A stretch of 64,000 bases of DNA from Epilithonimonas hispanica (GCF_003385395.1 NZ_QNUG01000003.1:91488-155487), one strand, 5' to 3'. Counted from the stretch's first letter, positions 18,024-26,844 are shown. Notes: generated from the sequence alone by a model not told the origin. Made by a program: numbers and translations.

Positions 18024-18646
18024 ATGACTATTAATCTCAATTACATTTTTTTGATTTAGTCTCAAATTTTTGCGACGACGAAAAACTGAAACTTAATTAT
18101 TGGAAAGAGCTAGAACAATCTTATTCTCAGAAAAGCAGAAAATATCACAATCTCATTCATCTTGAGAATATGATTCTTGAATTGGAAGAAGTGAAAGATA
18201 AAATTTCAAATTATCATTGCATACTTTTTTCCATTTTCTATCACGATATTATTTACAAAGCGACATCAAAAGATAACGAAGAAAAAAGTGCAGAATTAGC
18301 AAAAACAAGACTGGAAAAACTGAATATTCCGAGTGAAAAAATAACTAGGATTTACAATCAAATTCTTGCAACAAAGTCACACAAAAAAAGTAAAGATTCT
18401 GACACTAATTTTCTTCTTGATGCAGATTTAGCAATTCTCGGTCAAGATTGGGAAATGTATGAAAATTACACTCAACAAATCAGAAAGGAATATTCAATCT
18501 ATCCTGACTTTATGTATAAACCTGGTCGCAAAAAAGTCTTGACTCATTTCCTTGAATTTGATGAGATTTTCAAAACAGATTACTTTAAAGAAAAGTATGA
18601 AGTAAATGCGAGATTAAATATTCAAAGAGAGTTAAGCAAAAAATAA
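18024..18646 (+). pseudogene. HD-superfamily predicted metal-dependent phosphohydrolase, frameshifted near its start
   Basis: The long open frame begins at ATG 18170 (158 residues), but that start would drop the conserved family motif YHNLIHLENM, which lies just upstream in the same frame. Reading back without a stop gives DLVSNFCDDEKL, LNYWKELEQSYSQKSRKYHNLIHL; the likely true start ATG at 18024 (MTINLNYIF) is in another frame. The two frames meet in a run of seven T at 18046-18052; eight T would restore one protein of about 207 residues. The downstream HD motif (FYHDIIY) and the later acidic site (LLDADLAILG) are intact. Either a recent mutation, a slippery homopolymer or a sequencing error. 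Confidence 0.75.
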
Positions 18647-18649
18647 ATT

Positions 18650-18678
18650 TTGTTTGTTACCAAAATTTGGTAACTTTG
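18650..18678 (+). promoter_or_regulatory. parDE promoter with overlapping palindromic operator
   Basis: TTG at 18650-18652, 18-base spacer, TAACTTTG at 18671-18678. The palindrome GTTACCAAAATTTGGTAAC (18656-18674; perfect 9-base arms around one base) fills the spacer and covers the first half of the -7 box. This is the position expected of the autoregulatory ParD site. Confidence 0.75.
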
Positions 18679-18698
18679 ATTTAGAATAAAAAATTAAA

Positions 18699-18947
18699 AT
18701 GGGACGTAATACATCCGTTTCTTTAGGAAATCATTTTGAAGATTTTGTGGATGAAAAAATTTCACAAGGGAGATTCAAGAATGCAAGTGAAGTGATTCGT
18801 GCGGGATTAAGACTTTTGGAAGAAGAGGAAAATAAATTACAATTCCTTAAAAATGCAATCAAAGAAGGCACCGAAAGTGGGATTGCAAAAGATTTTGAAC
18901 CAAAAAATCATCTTGCATCTTTAAAAGCCAAAATTAAAAATGGCTAA
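18699..18947 (+). CDS. parD: ParD-family antitoxin
   Basis: An 82-residue ribbon-helix-helix antitoxin. The N-terminal strand and helices (NTSVSLGNHFEDFVDEKI, then GRFKNASEVIRAGLRLLEE) are the ParD/RHH core that binds DNA as a dimer; the C-terminal part (about residues 50-82) is the flexible region that wraps the toxin. It neutralises the ParE toxin encoded next, with which it overlaps by 8 bases. Promoter and operator lie just upstream. Confidence 0.93.
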   Translation: MGRNTSVSLGNHFEDFVDEKISQGRFKNASEVIRAGLRLLEEEENKLQFLKNAIKEGTESGIAKDFEPKNHLASLKAKIKNG

Positions 18948-19239
18948 ATATTTGTTCACGAACAAAGCTGTCAATGACCTTTCCAATATTTATGAATATA
19001 CTTATCACTTTTGGTCAGAAAATCAAGCTGATAAATATTATGAAGAACTAATTAGCTTCTGTGAAATGCTTTCAGAAAACCCGAATATTGGTAAAAATTA
19101 TAAAGAAATTGCTTCTGACATTTTTGGATTTCTTGCTAATCGACATATTATCTTTTACCGAATTTTAAATGTCAATGAAATAGAAATTACAAGAATTATT
19201 AGCGCTAATATGGATTTGAAATCAAGAATAAAAGATTAA
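18940..19239 (+). CDS. parE: ParE/RelE-superfamily toxin
   Basis: A 99-residue toxin of the RelE/ParE fold (FTNKAVNDLSNIYEYTYHFW, then IGKNYKEIASDIFGF, RHIIFYRI and EITRII). ParE members inhibit DNA gyrase; the short C-terminal tail and the FYRI strand match that branch rather than ribosome-dependent RelE. It overlaps parD by 8 bases at the start and runs into pheA at the end, the two convergent genes sharing 4 bases. Confidence 0.92.
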   Translation: MAKYLFTNKAVNDLSNIYEYTYHFWSENQADKYYEELISFCEMLSENPNIGKNYKEIASDIFGFLANRHIIFYRILNVNEIEITRIISANMDLKSRIKD

Positions 19240-20084
19240 GATTCCAACAAAAACTCCTTATAATTCCCCAAAAACTTAACATCTGCGCCAATTGCTCTCA
19301 ATTCATCAATCGAATTGATATAAAGAACATTGTTCCAATCTCCGACAACAGTTACAAAAAAGAAATAGTTACCGAGTTTGGTTTTCAAAGTTCGGGATTC
19401 GATTTTGCTAAGGTTCATATTTCGCCACGCAAAAACCGATAAAACCTGATGCAGTCCTCCAGCGTGGTCTTCGGGAAGCGTAATCAAAAGCCCGGTTTTC
19501 TTTCCTGAACTGTTCAAATCGCTATCAAAACTTTCATCACTTTTCGAAATCACAATGAATCTCGTATGATTCTCTTCAACATCGTGAATGTTATCATTAA
19601 TGATTTTCAGACCGTATAATTCCGCAGCAAATTTGTTGGCAACAGCCGCAATTTTCCGGTCAGGATTTTCAGAAACCCGTTTTGCAGCCGCAGCCGTAGA
19701 AGTAAAATCTTGTTTTGTAACTTCGGGATAATTATGATTTAAAAAATGAAAACTTTGTGCAAGAGCCTGCGGATGAGAATAGATTTTCTCAATTTCAGTA
19801 TCATTTTCTTGATTTGGATGAATCATCAAATGATGCGCAATCGGCATTACAGCTTCCGCTTCAACTCTGATTTCCGGCGTTTGATAAAGATAATCCAAAG
19901 TCATAGAAACCGTTCCTTCTATAGAGTTTTCCAAAGGAACAACCGCTTTATCCACTTCATTATTCTGAACCGCCAAAAAGCAATCCAAAATATTGGCTTT
20001 CGGAATCAATTCTTCGTTTGGGAATAATTGAGTCGCGGTCAACTGCGTAAAAGAGGCTTCGGGTCCTAAGAATGCTATTTTCAT
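19236..20084 (-). CDS. pheA: Prephenate dehydratase
   Basis: Converts prephenate to phenylpyruvate in phenylalanine synthesis. The 282-residue protein is monofunctional, without a chorismate mutase domain: the dehydratase domain is residues 1-180, with the catalytic TRF motif at 174-176 and the FTSTAAAA loop at 127-134. It is followed by a C-terminal ACT domain (about 195-280) with the phenylalanine-binding ESR (229-231), so feedback inhibition is expected. Convergent with parE. Confidence 0.94.
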   Translation of the reverse strand: MKIAFLGPEASFTQLTATQLFPNEELIPKANILDCFLAVQNNEVDKAVVPLENSIEGTVSMTLDYLYQTPEIRVEAEAVMPIAHHLMIHPNQENDTEIEKIYSHPQALAQSFHFLNHNYPEVTKQDFTSTAAAAKRVSENPDRKIAAVANKFAAELYGLKIINDNIHDVEENHTRFIVISKSDESFDSDLNSSGKKTGLLITLPEDHAGGLHQVLSVFAWRNMNLSKIESRTLKTKLGNYFFFVTVVGDWNNVLYINSIDELRAIGADVKFLGNYKEFLLES

Positions 20085-20108
20085 TTTGCGAAATTAAAGA
20101 ATTTTTGA

Positions 20109-20241
20109 ACCACAAAAGTCACAAAAGATATCGAAAAACAAAAATTTACTGAAGATTACAAAAGTTAAAACTTTAAAACAGATTCTTTTTTGAACTTTTG
20201 ACAGACTTAAAAATGACAATAGCTTTTGTGCCTTTTGTCGT
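20109..20241. repeat. Inverted-repeat intergenic element (ACCACAAAAG type)
   Basis: The left end ACCACAAAAGTCACAAAAG (20109-20127) is the inverted copy, with two mismatches, of the right end at 20223-20241. Its architecture matches the element at 36077-36186 (ACCACATAGGCACATAG ends). It is about 133 bases long and non-coding. Confidence 0.6.
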
Positions 20242-21029
20242 TAATCAGCTTTCTTAGAAAAATCAAAATTAAAATTTGCACTTACGATAAAACCATTGTT
20301 ATACTGGAACACATTTTTACCTTCCACTTCCCTTCCCAACTGTACAATCTGATTCAGATAACCACCTTCTACTCTCAACAAATCATTGAATTTATAACCT
20401 AACAACACTCCGATTCTATTTTGGTCAAAAATATTCTCAACAACATTTTTTCCAAAGCCAATCATTACCTCATCATAAACCGCAACATAAGGCGTTTTCT
20501 CAACAATCAAAGTTCCTTTCAAAGGCATTTGCAAACGAATCATATAACGAGCTCTGTTCATAAAAGGAAACTCATCTTCCGAAGTGAGATTAGCATTAGA
20601 ATATCTCCCAACCCAGCGCTGTTCCAACATAAAACGGTGTGACAAATCGATTTTCCCAATCTTGTCGGTCACCGTTGCCATTTCGTAAATTCTATGCTCC
20701 GTGAAATCTTTTCCCATTCCGTTCAATGGAATTTCACCATAAGGAAAAGTCTCTGCCCAAGCGTAACCAAGTCGTAATTGCAGATTCGGGTTTGCCTGAA
20801 AATTGATTCCCAAACGTAAAAGACTCTGCTGCCAGGTTGTGATATAATCATTTCTCCTCCACTGATATTCGGTATGGATGGAGAATTTTGAATCTAATTT
20901 AAACGTTCCGTTGTAAGCGTACCAGCCAATATTATTGTGATTGCTTATTCGGTTTTGTGCGGACAATGAATTTGAAATTAAAACCAGAAATAATGCGCTA
21001 AAGAATAATTTTGCTTTAGTGAAAACCAT
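20241..21029 (-). CDS. DUF2490 family outer-membrane protein
   Basis: A 262-residue protein with a signal peptide ending SLSAQ. The rest is alternating aromatic/polar strands (GWYAYNGTFKL, FSIHTEYQWRR, HRFMLEQRW), as in a small outer-membrane barrel, and fits the DUF2490 family. No enzymatic motif. The C-terminus does not end in phenylalanine. Function unknown; single gene with a palindromic repeat immediately downstream. Confidence 0.8.
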   Translation of the reverse strand: MVFTKAKLFFSALFLVLISNSLSAQNRISNHNNIGWYAYNGTFKLDSKFSIHTEYQWRRNDYITTWQQSLLRLGINFQANPNLQLRLGYAWAETFPYGEIPLNGMGKDFTEHRIYEMATVTDKIGKIDLSHRFMLEQRWVGRYSNANLTSEDEFPFMNRARYMIRLQMPLKGTLIVEKTPYVAVYDEVMIGFGKNVVENIFDQNRIGVLLGYKFNDLLRVEGGYLNQIVQLGREVEGKNVFQYNNGFIVSANFNFDFSKKAD

Positions 21030-21088
21030 ATTAAAATGTTATCGATTTCTACAAAACTAACGATTCAGAAAGGGAAAAGCAAATGACT

Positions 21089-21532
21089 TTAATTCGTTTC
21101 TATGCTAATTGCAGGAACTTTATAATTATTGAATTTCTTGTCAGGCTGTAGAATTCTGGCTTTTTTCAGAAGGTCTTCTGCAATTAGAATCGATTGGTTG
21201 TGAACTTCGATATCATTTAGAAAAAACCTTGATTCTGATGTAAGATTCAATTTTGTTTTAGCTTCAGCAATGGTTACTTTTTTGATAGTTTGAGGCTTTT
21301 TCATTACAATATTAATCAAACCATTTTTCACGAGGTCGTCATATTGTTCGATTTGCGAAAACGGCGATTTGTAAACTTGAACACTTTGAATTTCTTCTGG
21401 ATTGAAACTGTGAAGCAACACATTAGAAACAATTACATTATCAACAATATAAATCGGATTAACGTCAGATTTCTGGGCAAAAGAAAATTGAACACAAAAG
21501 AAAACTGCGAAAGCCAGAATTAGCTTTTTCAT
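21089..21532 (-). CDS. Secreted protein with TonB-plug-like fold, function unknown
   Basis: A 147-residue protein with a signal peptide ending FSFAQ. The mature start reads IYIVDNVIVSN, FNPEEIQSVQVYKS and GLINIVMKK, which is the pattern of the first half of a TonB-receptor plug (a name-the-residue strand, a conserved I-x-x-V-x-V-x-K strand, then a strand like GVIxIxTK), without any barrel. The same pattern is at the C-terminus of the M56 protease at 61082-63157. Probably periplasmic; role unknown. Confidence 0.6.
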   Translation of the reverse strand: MKKLILAFAVFFCVQFSFAQKSDVNPIYIVDNVIVSNVLLHSFNPEEIQSVQVYKSPFSQIEQYDDLVKNGLINIVMKKPQTIKKVTIAEAKTKLNLTSESRFFLNDIEVHNQSILIAEDLLKKARILQPDKKFNNYKVPAISIETN

Positions 21533-21565
21533 AAATTTTGGATTTAAAGAACTAAATTAAGAATT

Positions 21566-22636
21566 TTAATTGGCGTCGCCTTTTTCGATACCTTCTTCAA
21601 TTTTTTCAACAACCCCTTCTTTTTCTTCTTGTGAAATTTCGAATTGGTCTTCTTTATCCTCATTTCTCACCACCAGTGAAATCCAAATCGGGAAATGGTC
21701 AGAATCCACAGATTTCATTCTTTTCATATCAACCAATCGGAAATGTGGACTTACGAAAAAATGGTCAAGAGGCCAACGAAGAAACCAATATTTGGCGTGA
21801 AACGTATTGTACATTCCTCGTCCACGTCGCGGATCGAGCATTCCACTGGATTTTAGAAATAACTTGGTGGTTCTGGACCAGGCGACATCATTCAGGTCTC
21901 CAAAAACAATGGCTGGTTTTCCAAATTCCTCTGCCTTTTCGCCCACCAGAAGAATCTCGGCATCACGTTCTGTACTTTCAGGATTTTCCTGTGGCACAGG
22001 CGGTGTTGGATGAATTCCATATAAACGAACGATGTCATTATTATATTCCAAATCCGCTACAATAGACGGAATATCGTCATCAATCAAATAATTGATTTCC
22101 TGATTTTTAATCGGGAATTGGCTGTAAAATAGAAGTCCATAAGTGTTTGGCAAAGGAACTTCAATTTTATGAGGATAACTATCTGTAGCCGATTTCAGAG
22201 CGTTTTTCCATTCTTCATCAGTCTCCAAGAAAAACAAAACAGACGGATTATTTTCGTTAACTAAATCAATTAATTTCTGATAATTATTATTGTACTGATA
22301 AACATTGCAAACCAAAATATCCAAAGGTTTTTCACCGGAATTTGGTTTAATTTTATCAATCATTGTTTTTCCAAATTTTGTGTAAGGAAGAATGATATAA
22401 AATAAATAAAATGACAAAATGATCTCCGAAAAAAGAAGAACCTGATCATAAATCGTTGGATTTTCAAAAGTAAAAAACCAAACTAAAATGAGAACCAACA
22501 GAATGATAAACTTCTGAAAACGTGGATAATCAAAAACTCTGAAAGTCCAATATGTATTTTTAATCGCCGGCATCAGAACCGATAAAATCGCCAAAACCGA
22601 AATGCTCCAATACAAATAAGACGTCCAGTGTTCCAT
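21566..22636 (-). CDS. Endonuclease/exonuclease/phosphatase family protein, membrane-anchored
   Basis: A 356-residue protein with two or three N-terminal transmembrane segments (about residues 5-105) and a C-terminal EEP-fold domain. Catalytic-site motifs are visible: LETDEEW (metal-binding Glu), GIHPTPP, FGDLND (Asp/Asn) and SDHFPIW (catalytic Asp-His). Substrates of this branch are not known; phosphodiester or phospholipid hydrolysis at the membrane is possible. The tail is rich in Glu/Lys. It is 9 bases from the GNAT gene upstream, probably one operon. Confidence 0.82.
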   Translation of the reverse strand: MEHWTSYLYWSISVLAILSVLMPAIKNTYWTFRVFDYPRFQKFIILLVLILVWFFTFENPTIYDQVLLFSEIILSFYLFYIILPYTKFGKTMIDKIKPNSGEKPLDILVCNVYQYNNNYQKLIDLVNENNPSVLFFLETDEEWKNALKSATDSYPHKIEVPLPNTYGLLFYSQFPIKNQEINYLIDDDIPSIVADLEYNNDIVRLYGIHPTPPVPQENPESTERDAEILLVGEKAEEFGKPAIVFGDLNDVAWSRTTKLFLKSSGMLDPRRGRGMYNTFHAKYWFLRWPLDHFFVSPHFRLVDMKRMKSVDSDHFPIWISLVVRNEDKEDQFEISQEEKEGVVEKIEEGIEKGDAN

Positions 22637-22645
22637 TCAATCAAT

Positions 22646-23143
22646 TTATTCTTTAATATTTTTTCCGAGGATAATCAGACTTCGTTTTTCGCCGTCCAAT
22701 TCGGCAATATTTTTGAGATTTGCCCATAATTTAAAACCGAATTTCTCAAACAAAGTCAAACTCGGAAGGTTATGTGCGAAGATAAATGCGAGAAGATTTT
22801 CGATTCCAAGGTCGTGAGATTTTTCGATGGCATACTCCAGAATCAATCTGCCCAAACCTTTTCCTCGATATTTTTCATCAATATAAATACTGATTTCTGC
22901 AGTTTTCTGATAAGCCGGTCTTCCGTAGAAATCCTGAAAACTTACCCAGCCAACGGTATTTTTCTCCGAATCCAAAACCATCCAAAGCGGACGAAATTCA
23001 GAATTATGCTGATGAAACCAGTCGATTTTGCTCTCGACAGAAACAGGTTCCAAATCAGCAGTAACCAATCGCGATGCAACCGTAGAATTGTAAATTTCCA
23101 CAATCTTAGGAAGGTCATCTAAAGTCGCATCACGAAAAGTCAT
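22646..23143 (-). CDS. GNAT-family N-acetyltransferase, phosphinothricin-acetyltransferase-like
   Basis: A 165-residue GNAT protein. The acetyl-CoA pyrophosphate-binding motif is RGKGLG (in EKYRGKGLGRLIL) and the start TFRDATLDDLPKIVEIYN, with VGWVSFQDFYGRPAY, matches the Pat/MnaT group that acetylates amino acids such as methionine sulfoximine or sulfone and, in some members, phosphinothricin. Substrate not proven. It is probably cotranscribed with the EEP gene. Confidence 0.82.
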   Translation of the reverse strand: MTFRDATLDDLPKIVEIYNSTVASRLVTADLEPVSVESKIDWFHQHNSEFRPLWMVLDSEKNTVGWVSFQDFYGRPAYQKTAEISIYIDEKYRGKGLGRLILEYAIEKSHDLGIENLLAFIFAHNLPSLTLFEKFGFKLWANLKNIAELDGEKRSLIILGKNIKE

Positions 23144-23147
23144 AGTT

Positions 23148-23249
23148 TATTATTTGTTAAACTGTTGATTTGTTAAACTGTAAAATCATAAAATTGATTA
23201 ATCTCAAAACTGCAAAACGATTTTACAAATCAACAATTTTACGATTTAA
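23148..23249. repeat. Intergenic repeat, copy downstream of metB
   Basis: TTTGTTAAACTGTTGATTTG at the left and AAAACGATTTTACAAATCAA plus TTTTACGATTTA at the right can fold back on each other. A related copy at 24404-24494 shares AAAACGATTTTACAA, TTTTACGATTTA and TTTGTTGATTTGT in the same orientation. Confidence 0.65.
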
Positions 23250-24397
23250 ATAATTGAGTTAAACGCTTGTTCCAAATCAGCAATCAAATCTTCTGCATCT
23301 TCGATTCCGACACTTAATCTTACCAAGTCATCAGTAATTCCAAGAACAGCTCTTTTATCTTCAGGAATTGAAGCGTGTGTCATCATCGCAGGAAGATTCG
23401 CCAACGATTCTACTCCGCCCAAAGATTCTGCCAAAGTGAAAACTTTGATATTTTCTAAGAATTTAATGGCATCTTCTTTTTTTCCAGACTTGAACGTGAA
23501 AGAAACCATTCCACCAAATTCTGTCATTTGTCTTGTTGCCAAATCATATTGCGGATGAGACGACAATCCCGGATAATAAATCTTTTCTACCAAAGAATGA
23601 TTTTCAAGAAATTTAGCGATTTCGAAACCGTTGTCAGAATGTCTTTGCATTCTAAGCGCCAAAGTTTTGATTCCTCTCAAGACCAAATAAGAATCGTGAG
23701 GACCTAAAATTCCACCGCTCGCAAACTGAATGAAATGTAATTTCTCTCCTAATTCAACATCTTTTGCAATCAAAGCGCCGGCAATCACATCAGAATGTCC
23801 GCCTAAATATTTAGTCGCAGAATGCATCACAATATCAGCTCCCAAATCCAACGGTTTCTGAATATAAGGTGTTGCAAATGTATTATCAACAGCAACCAAA
23901 ATATCTTTGCCTTTTACGGCATCAGCTACCATTTTGATGTCTACCAATTTCATCAATGGATTGGTTGGTGTTTCAAGCCAGATTAATTTAGTTTTATCAG
24001 TAATAACACTTTCTAATTCTTCGACATTATCAAAACCGATGAATGTAAATTTCAACTGATATTTCTCGAATAATCTGGTGAACATTCTGTAAGAGCCTCC
24101 ATAAAGGTCATCTACAGCAATTACTTCGTCGCCAGGACTTAGCAATTTCAAAACACAATCAATCGCTGCCAAACCAGAACCGAAAGCTAAACCTCTAGCT
24201 CCGTTTTCTATGCTTGCCAAAGAATCTTCCAAAGCTTGTCTCGTAGGATTTGCTCCTCTGGAATATTCGTAACCAGAAAGTAATTGTCCCGGACTTTTTT
24301 GTGCAAATGTTGATGTCAAAAATACAGGAACGTTCACTGCTCCAGTTGCAGGCTCGTGGTGTTGCCCACCGTGTATCACTTTTGTATTGAATTTCAT
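23246..24397 (-). CDS. metB: Cystathionine gamma-synthase / trans-sulfuration PLP enzyme
   Basis: A 383-residue Cys/Met-metabolism PLP enzyme. The PLP lysine is Lys196 in HSATKYLGGHSD, and the YSRGANPTR phosphate-binding motif of the neighbouring subunit is at residues 45-53. The length and motifs fit cystathionine gamma-synthase (O-acyl-homoserine plus cysteine to cystathionine); cystathionine gamma-lyase cannot be excluded from sequence. It is flanked on both sides by copies of one intergenic repeat. Confidence 0.85.
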   Translation of the reverse strand: MKFNTKVIHGGQHHEPATGAVNVPVFLTSTFAQKSPGQLLSGYEYSRGANPTRQALEDSLASIENGARGLAFGSGLAAIDCVLKLLSPGDEVIAVDDLYGGSYRMFTRLFEKYQLKFTFIGFDNVEELESVITDKTKLIWLETPTNPLMKLVDIKMVADAVKGKDILVAVDNTFATPYIQKPLDLGADIVMHSATKYLGGHSDVIAGALIAKDVELGEKLHFIQFASGGILGPHDSYLVLRGIKTLALRMQRHSDNGFEIAKFLENHSLVEKIYYPGLSSHPQYDLATRQMTEFGGMVSFTFKSGKKEDAIKFLENIKVFTLAESLGGVESLANLPAMMTHASIPEDKRAVLGITDDLVRLSVGIEDAEDLIADLEQAFNSII

Positions 24398-24403
24398 ATT
24401 GTC

Positions 24404-24494
24404 GATTTGTTAATTTGTTGATTTGTAAAATCGATGATTCGCTAATTTGTTAATCTTATAAAACGATTTTACAATTTCACAGTTTTACGATTTA
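24404..24494. repeat. Intergenic repeat, copy upstream of metB
   Basis: Same family and orientation as 23148-23249; it occupies the whole gap between metB and gldC, so it must overlap the metB 5' region. Confidence 0.65.
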
Positions 24495-24818
24495 CATTTT
24501 TATCGCAGACTTCACAGCAAATTCCTCAGCCATTTCTCCAATCCATTGTGCGACATCTTCTTCGCTAGTTGCTCTTTCGTAAGTGTGTCCAATGGAAACT
24601 AAGATTTGATGAAAGAATCTTTTCATTTCGTCAACAGGCATATCTTTTGTCCAAAGGTCGATTCTAAGCGCTTCCATAGCTTTGCTATCCCAAACGGAAA
24701 TCATCGCAGCTTTAGTTTCTTGTCTTTTGATGCCGCCGTCTTCGGCTTTCCAAAACATTTTTTCCGGAACGTGATTATCGTCCAATTCTACATCTATAAC
24801 GATTTTTGTCTTTTTCAT
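24492..24818 (-). CDS. gldC: Gliding motility protein GldC
   Basis: A 108-residue cytoplasmic protein without signal peptide, matching GldC through its start (KTKIVIDVELDDNHVPEKMFW) and end (ATSEEDVAQWIGEMAEEFA). In Flavobacterium johnsoniae GldC increases gliding efficiency and is encoded beside gldB, as here, where gldB lies 152 bases upstream. Many non-gliding relatives keep it, so motility cannot be inferred. Confidence 0.92.
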   Translation of the reverse strand: MKKTKIVIDVELDDNHVPEKMFWKAEDGGIKRQETKAAMISVWDSKAMEALRIDLWTKDMPVDEMKRFFHQILVSIGHTYERATSEEDVAQWIGEMAEEFAVKSAIKM

Positions 24819-24969
24819 TGATTTTATTCCTAATATATTAAGTGATATTTATTCTAATTTTAAACGCAAAGTCCGCAAAGTTTTTTTTTCCTAATTGAAA
24901 ATATTTTTAAGATTCGCGAAGGCGCTCCGCTCAGCAAAAAATTAAATTATTTAAAAAACTCTCAAAACT

Positions 24970-25953
24970 CTATTTCGGTCTGTATTCAGAAGCATTGAAA
25001 ATCTCCGTTGCATTTTTCTTTAAAAACACCGGTAATTTTTCTTCCGGATGAGCTTTCAAATAATGTTTGCAAATCTGCCAACCTGTCCAAATGGCGATTT
25101 GTGGAGAGCTTTCTCTATCAACTTCTGTATAGAATTTTGAAAATGGTCCGGGTGTAATGAATCTTTCAGAAAGATTTGGATCTGCACTGAAAAGCAAATC
25201 ATTTTCAACAAAATAGTTCCAGATATTAGCTTCGTTAGCAACCGCCCAACCGTATTGAGCTTTTGTATAATTTATTTTTAGATAATCCGGAACATTTGGT
25301 AAAAATGCGTCTTGAAGAATCTGAATTTTTCCTTGGTAAACAATTTGATCCAAAAACTTCTGCTGATCGATTGGAGCAGGAACTAATCTGGACGCAAAAA
25401 ACATAGAAATCTTTGGAACTAAATTTTGTGGATTCATAGATTTTTGAAAATATAAATCCAGACCTTTATAATTCTTATTGCCGTCTCCCATAAAACCTGT
25501 CATATCAACAAAAAGCATATTCTGATCTTCTCTCAGAAAAATCGGATCCGTTACATTTTGTGGATCAACAACCGATGAATAAAGATAAATATGAGGAGGA
25601 ACAAAATTTGGAAAGTAATTTTTGATGTGTGAGAAAAGATCAACTAAATCTTTATTCAATTTTGTTTTATCAATCTTAGAAATCGCTTCTTTATAAATGC
25701 GAACTTCCATTGTATCTTTTCTTCTATTCTCGTAATCTGCATCAGGAACAGAACCCTGAAACCAAGGATATTTGGCCTTGAAATCTTCCAAACTTACTTT
25801 AGAATCATAGAATTCACCTGACAAATCTGTGATCTCCAATTTTTTGACAGGATTTTTAATTTCTACATCCCATTGGTTTTCATTTTCTTTTTTACAGGAA
25901 CTCAATCCAAAAACTAAAACCGAAGAAATCGTGATATATCGGAAAAACTTCAT
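24970..25953 (-). CDS. gldB: Gliding motility lipoprotein GldB
   Basis: From the ATG at 25953 the protein has 327 residues; an upstream ATG at 26055 would read through the nadE start region and lacks a signal peptide. The lipobox cysteine lies in GLSSC, followed by KKEN. The body (KYPWFQGSVPD, YSSVVDP, DMTGFMGDG, GWQICKHYLKAHPE) matches GldB. In F. johnsoniae GldB is required for gliding and affects type IX-dependent processes. Divergent from nadE, with 75 bases between the start codons. Confidence 0.93.
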   Translation of the reverse strand: MKFFRYITISSVLVFGLSSCKKENENQWDVEIKNPVKKLEITDLSGEFYDSKVSLEDFKAKYPWFQGSVPDADYENRRKDTMEVRIYKEAISKIDKTKLNKDLVDLFSHIKNYFPNFVPPHIYLYSSVVDPQNVTDPIFLREDQNMLFVDMTGFMGDGNKNYKGLDLYFQKSMNPQNLVPKISMFFASRLVPAPIDQQKFLDQIVYQGKIQILQDAFLPNVPDYLKINYTKAQYGWAVANEANIWNYFVENDLLFSADPNLSERFITPGPFSKFYTEVDRESSPQIAIWTGWQICKHYLKAHPEEKLPVFLKKNATEIFNASEYRPK

Positions 25954-26028
25954 TATTTTTACATTAAGATTTTCGAAAAAGCAAAAATAACGCTTTAAAT
26001 CTTGAATCAAGAATTTTAACAAAATATT

Positions 26029-26820
26029 ATGCAGACACAAAAAGTAATCGATCATATTGTCAACTGGTTAAAAGATTATGCAACCAAAGCGAATTCAAAA
26101 GGTTTTGTAGTAGGTGTTTCCGGAGGAATAGATTCCGCAGTGGTTTCAACTTTGGCAGCGAAAACGGGATTACAAACTTTGGTTTTGGAAATGCCAATCC
26201 GTCAAAAAGCCGATCAGGTGGACAGAGCCCAAGATCACATCGAATTTTTAAAATCAAATTTCTCTAATGTAGAAGGTTTCCGAGTTGATTTGACACCAAC
26301 ATTTGAATCTTTTGAAAAAACAACGGACGGTTACAAAGACGATTCTCCAAATAAAAATCTTGCGGAAGCCAACACAAGATCCAGATTGAGAATGGTTACA
26401 CTATACTATTATGGTCAAATCAACGGACTTTTGGTAACGGGAACCGGAAATAAGGTTGAAGATTTCGGCGTTGGATTCTTTACAAAATATGGCGACGGCG
26501 GTGTTGACATCTCTCCTATTGCAGATCTTTATAAAACTCAAGTTTATGAGATTGCAAAAGAATTAGGTATCCTTGAAAGCATTCAACAAGCAAAACCAAC
26601 AGACGGACTTTGGGAAGTTGACAGGACAGACGAAGATCAAATTGGCGCCACTTATCCTGAACTGGAATGGGCAATGGAGCAACAATTGAGCGGAAAAACA
26701 GCTCAGGATTTTGAAGGAAGAGAAAAAGAAGTGATGACCATTTATTTGAGGTTCAACAAGGCAACTCAACATAAGATGAACCCAATTCCTGTTTGTGAGA
26801 TTCCTGTTGAATTGAAATAG
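26029..26820 (+). CDS. nadE: Ammonia-dependent NAD+ synthetase
   Basis: Makes NAD+ from deamido-NAD+, ATP and ammonia. The 263-residue protein carries the PP-loop SGGIDS (residues 31-36) and the downstream GTGNKVEDFGVGFFTKYGDGGVD substrate site. There is no N-terminal glutamine amidotransferase domain, hence the ammonia-dependent type. Divergent from gldB; the next gene starts 24 bases downstream. Confidence 0.95.
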   Translation: MQTQKVIDHIVNWLKDYATKANSKGFVVGVSGGIDSAVVSTLAAKTGLQTLVLEMPIRQKADQVDRAQDHIEFLKSNFSNVEGFRVDLTPTFESFEKTTDGYKDDSPNKNLAEANTRSRLRMVTLYYYGQINGLLVTGTGNKVEDFGVGFFTKYGDGGVDISPIADLYKTQVYEIAKELGILESIQQAKPTDGLWEVDRTDEDQIGATYPELEWAMEQQLSGKTAQDFEGREKEVMTIYLRFNKATQHKMNPIPVCEIPVELK

Positions 26821-26844
26821 AATTTAATTCAAACAAATATTAAT

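Noticed and set aside
24831..24969. Possible further palindromic element between gldC and gldB (CGCAAAGTCCGCAAAG)
   Set aside because: A short direct repeat is present but no matching right arm, so not called.
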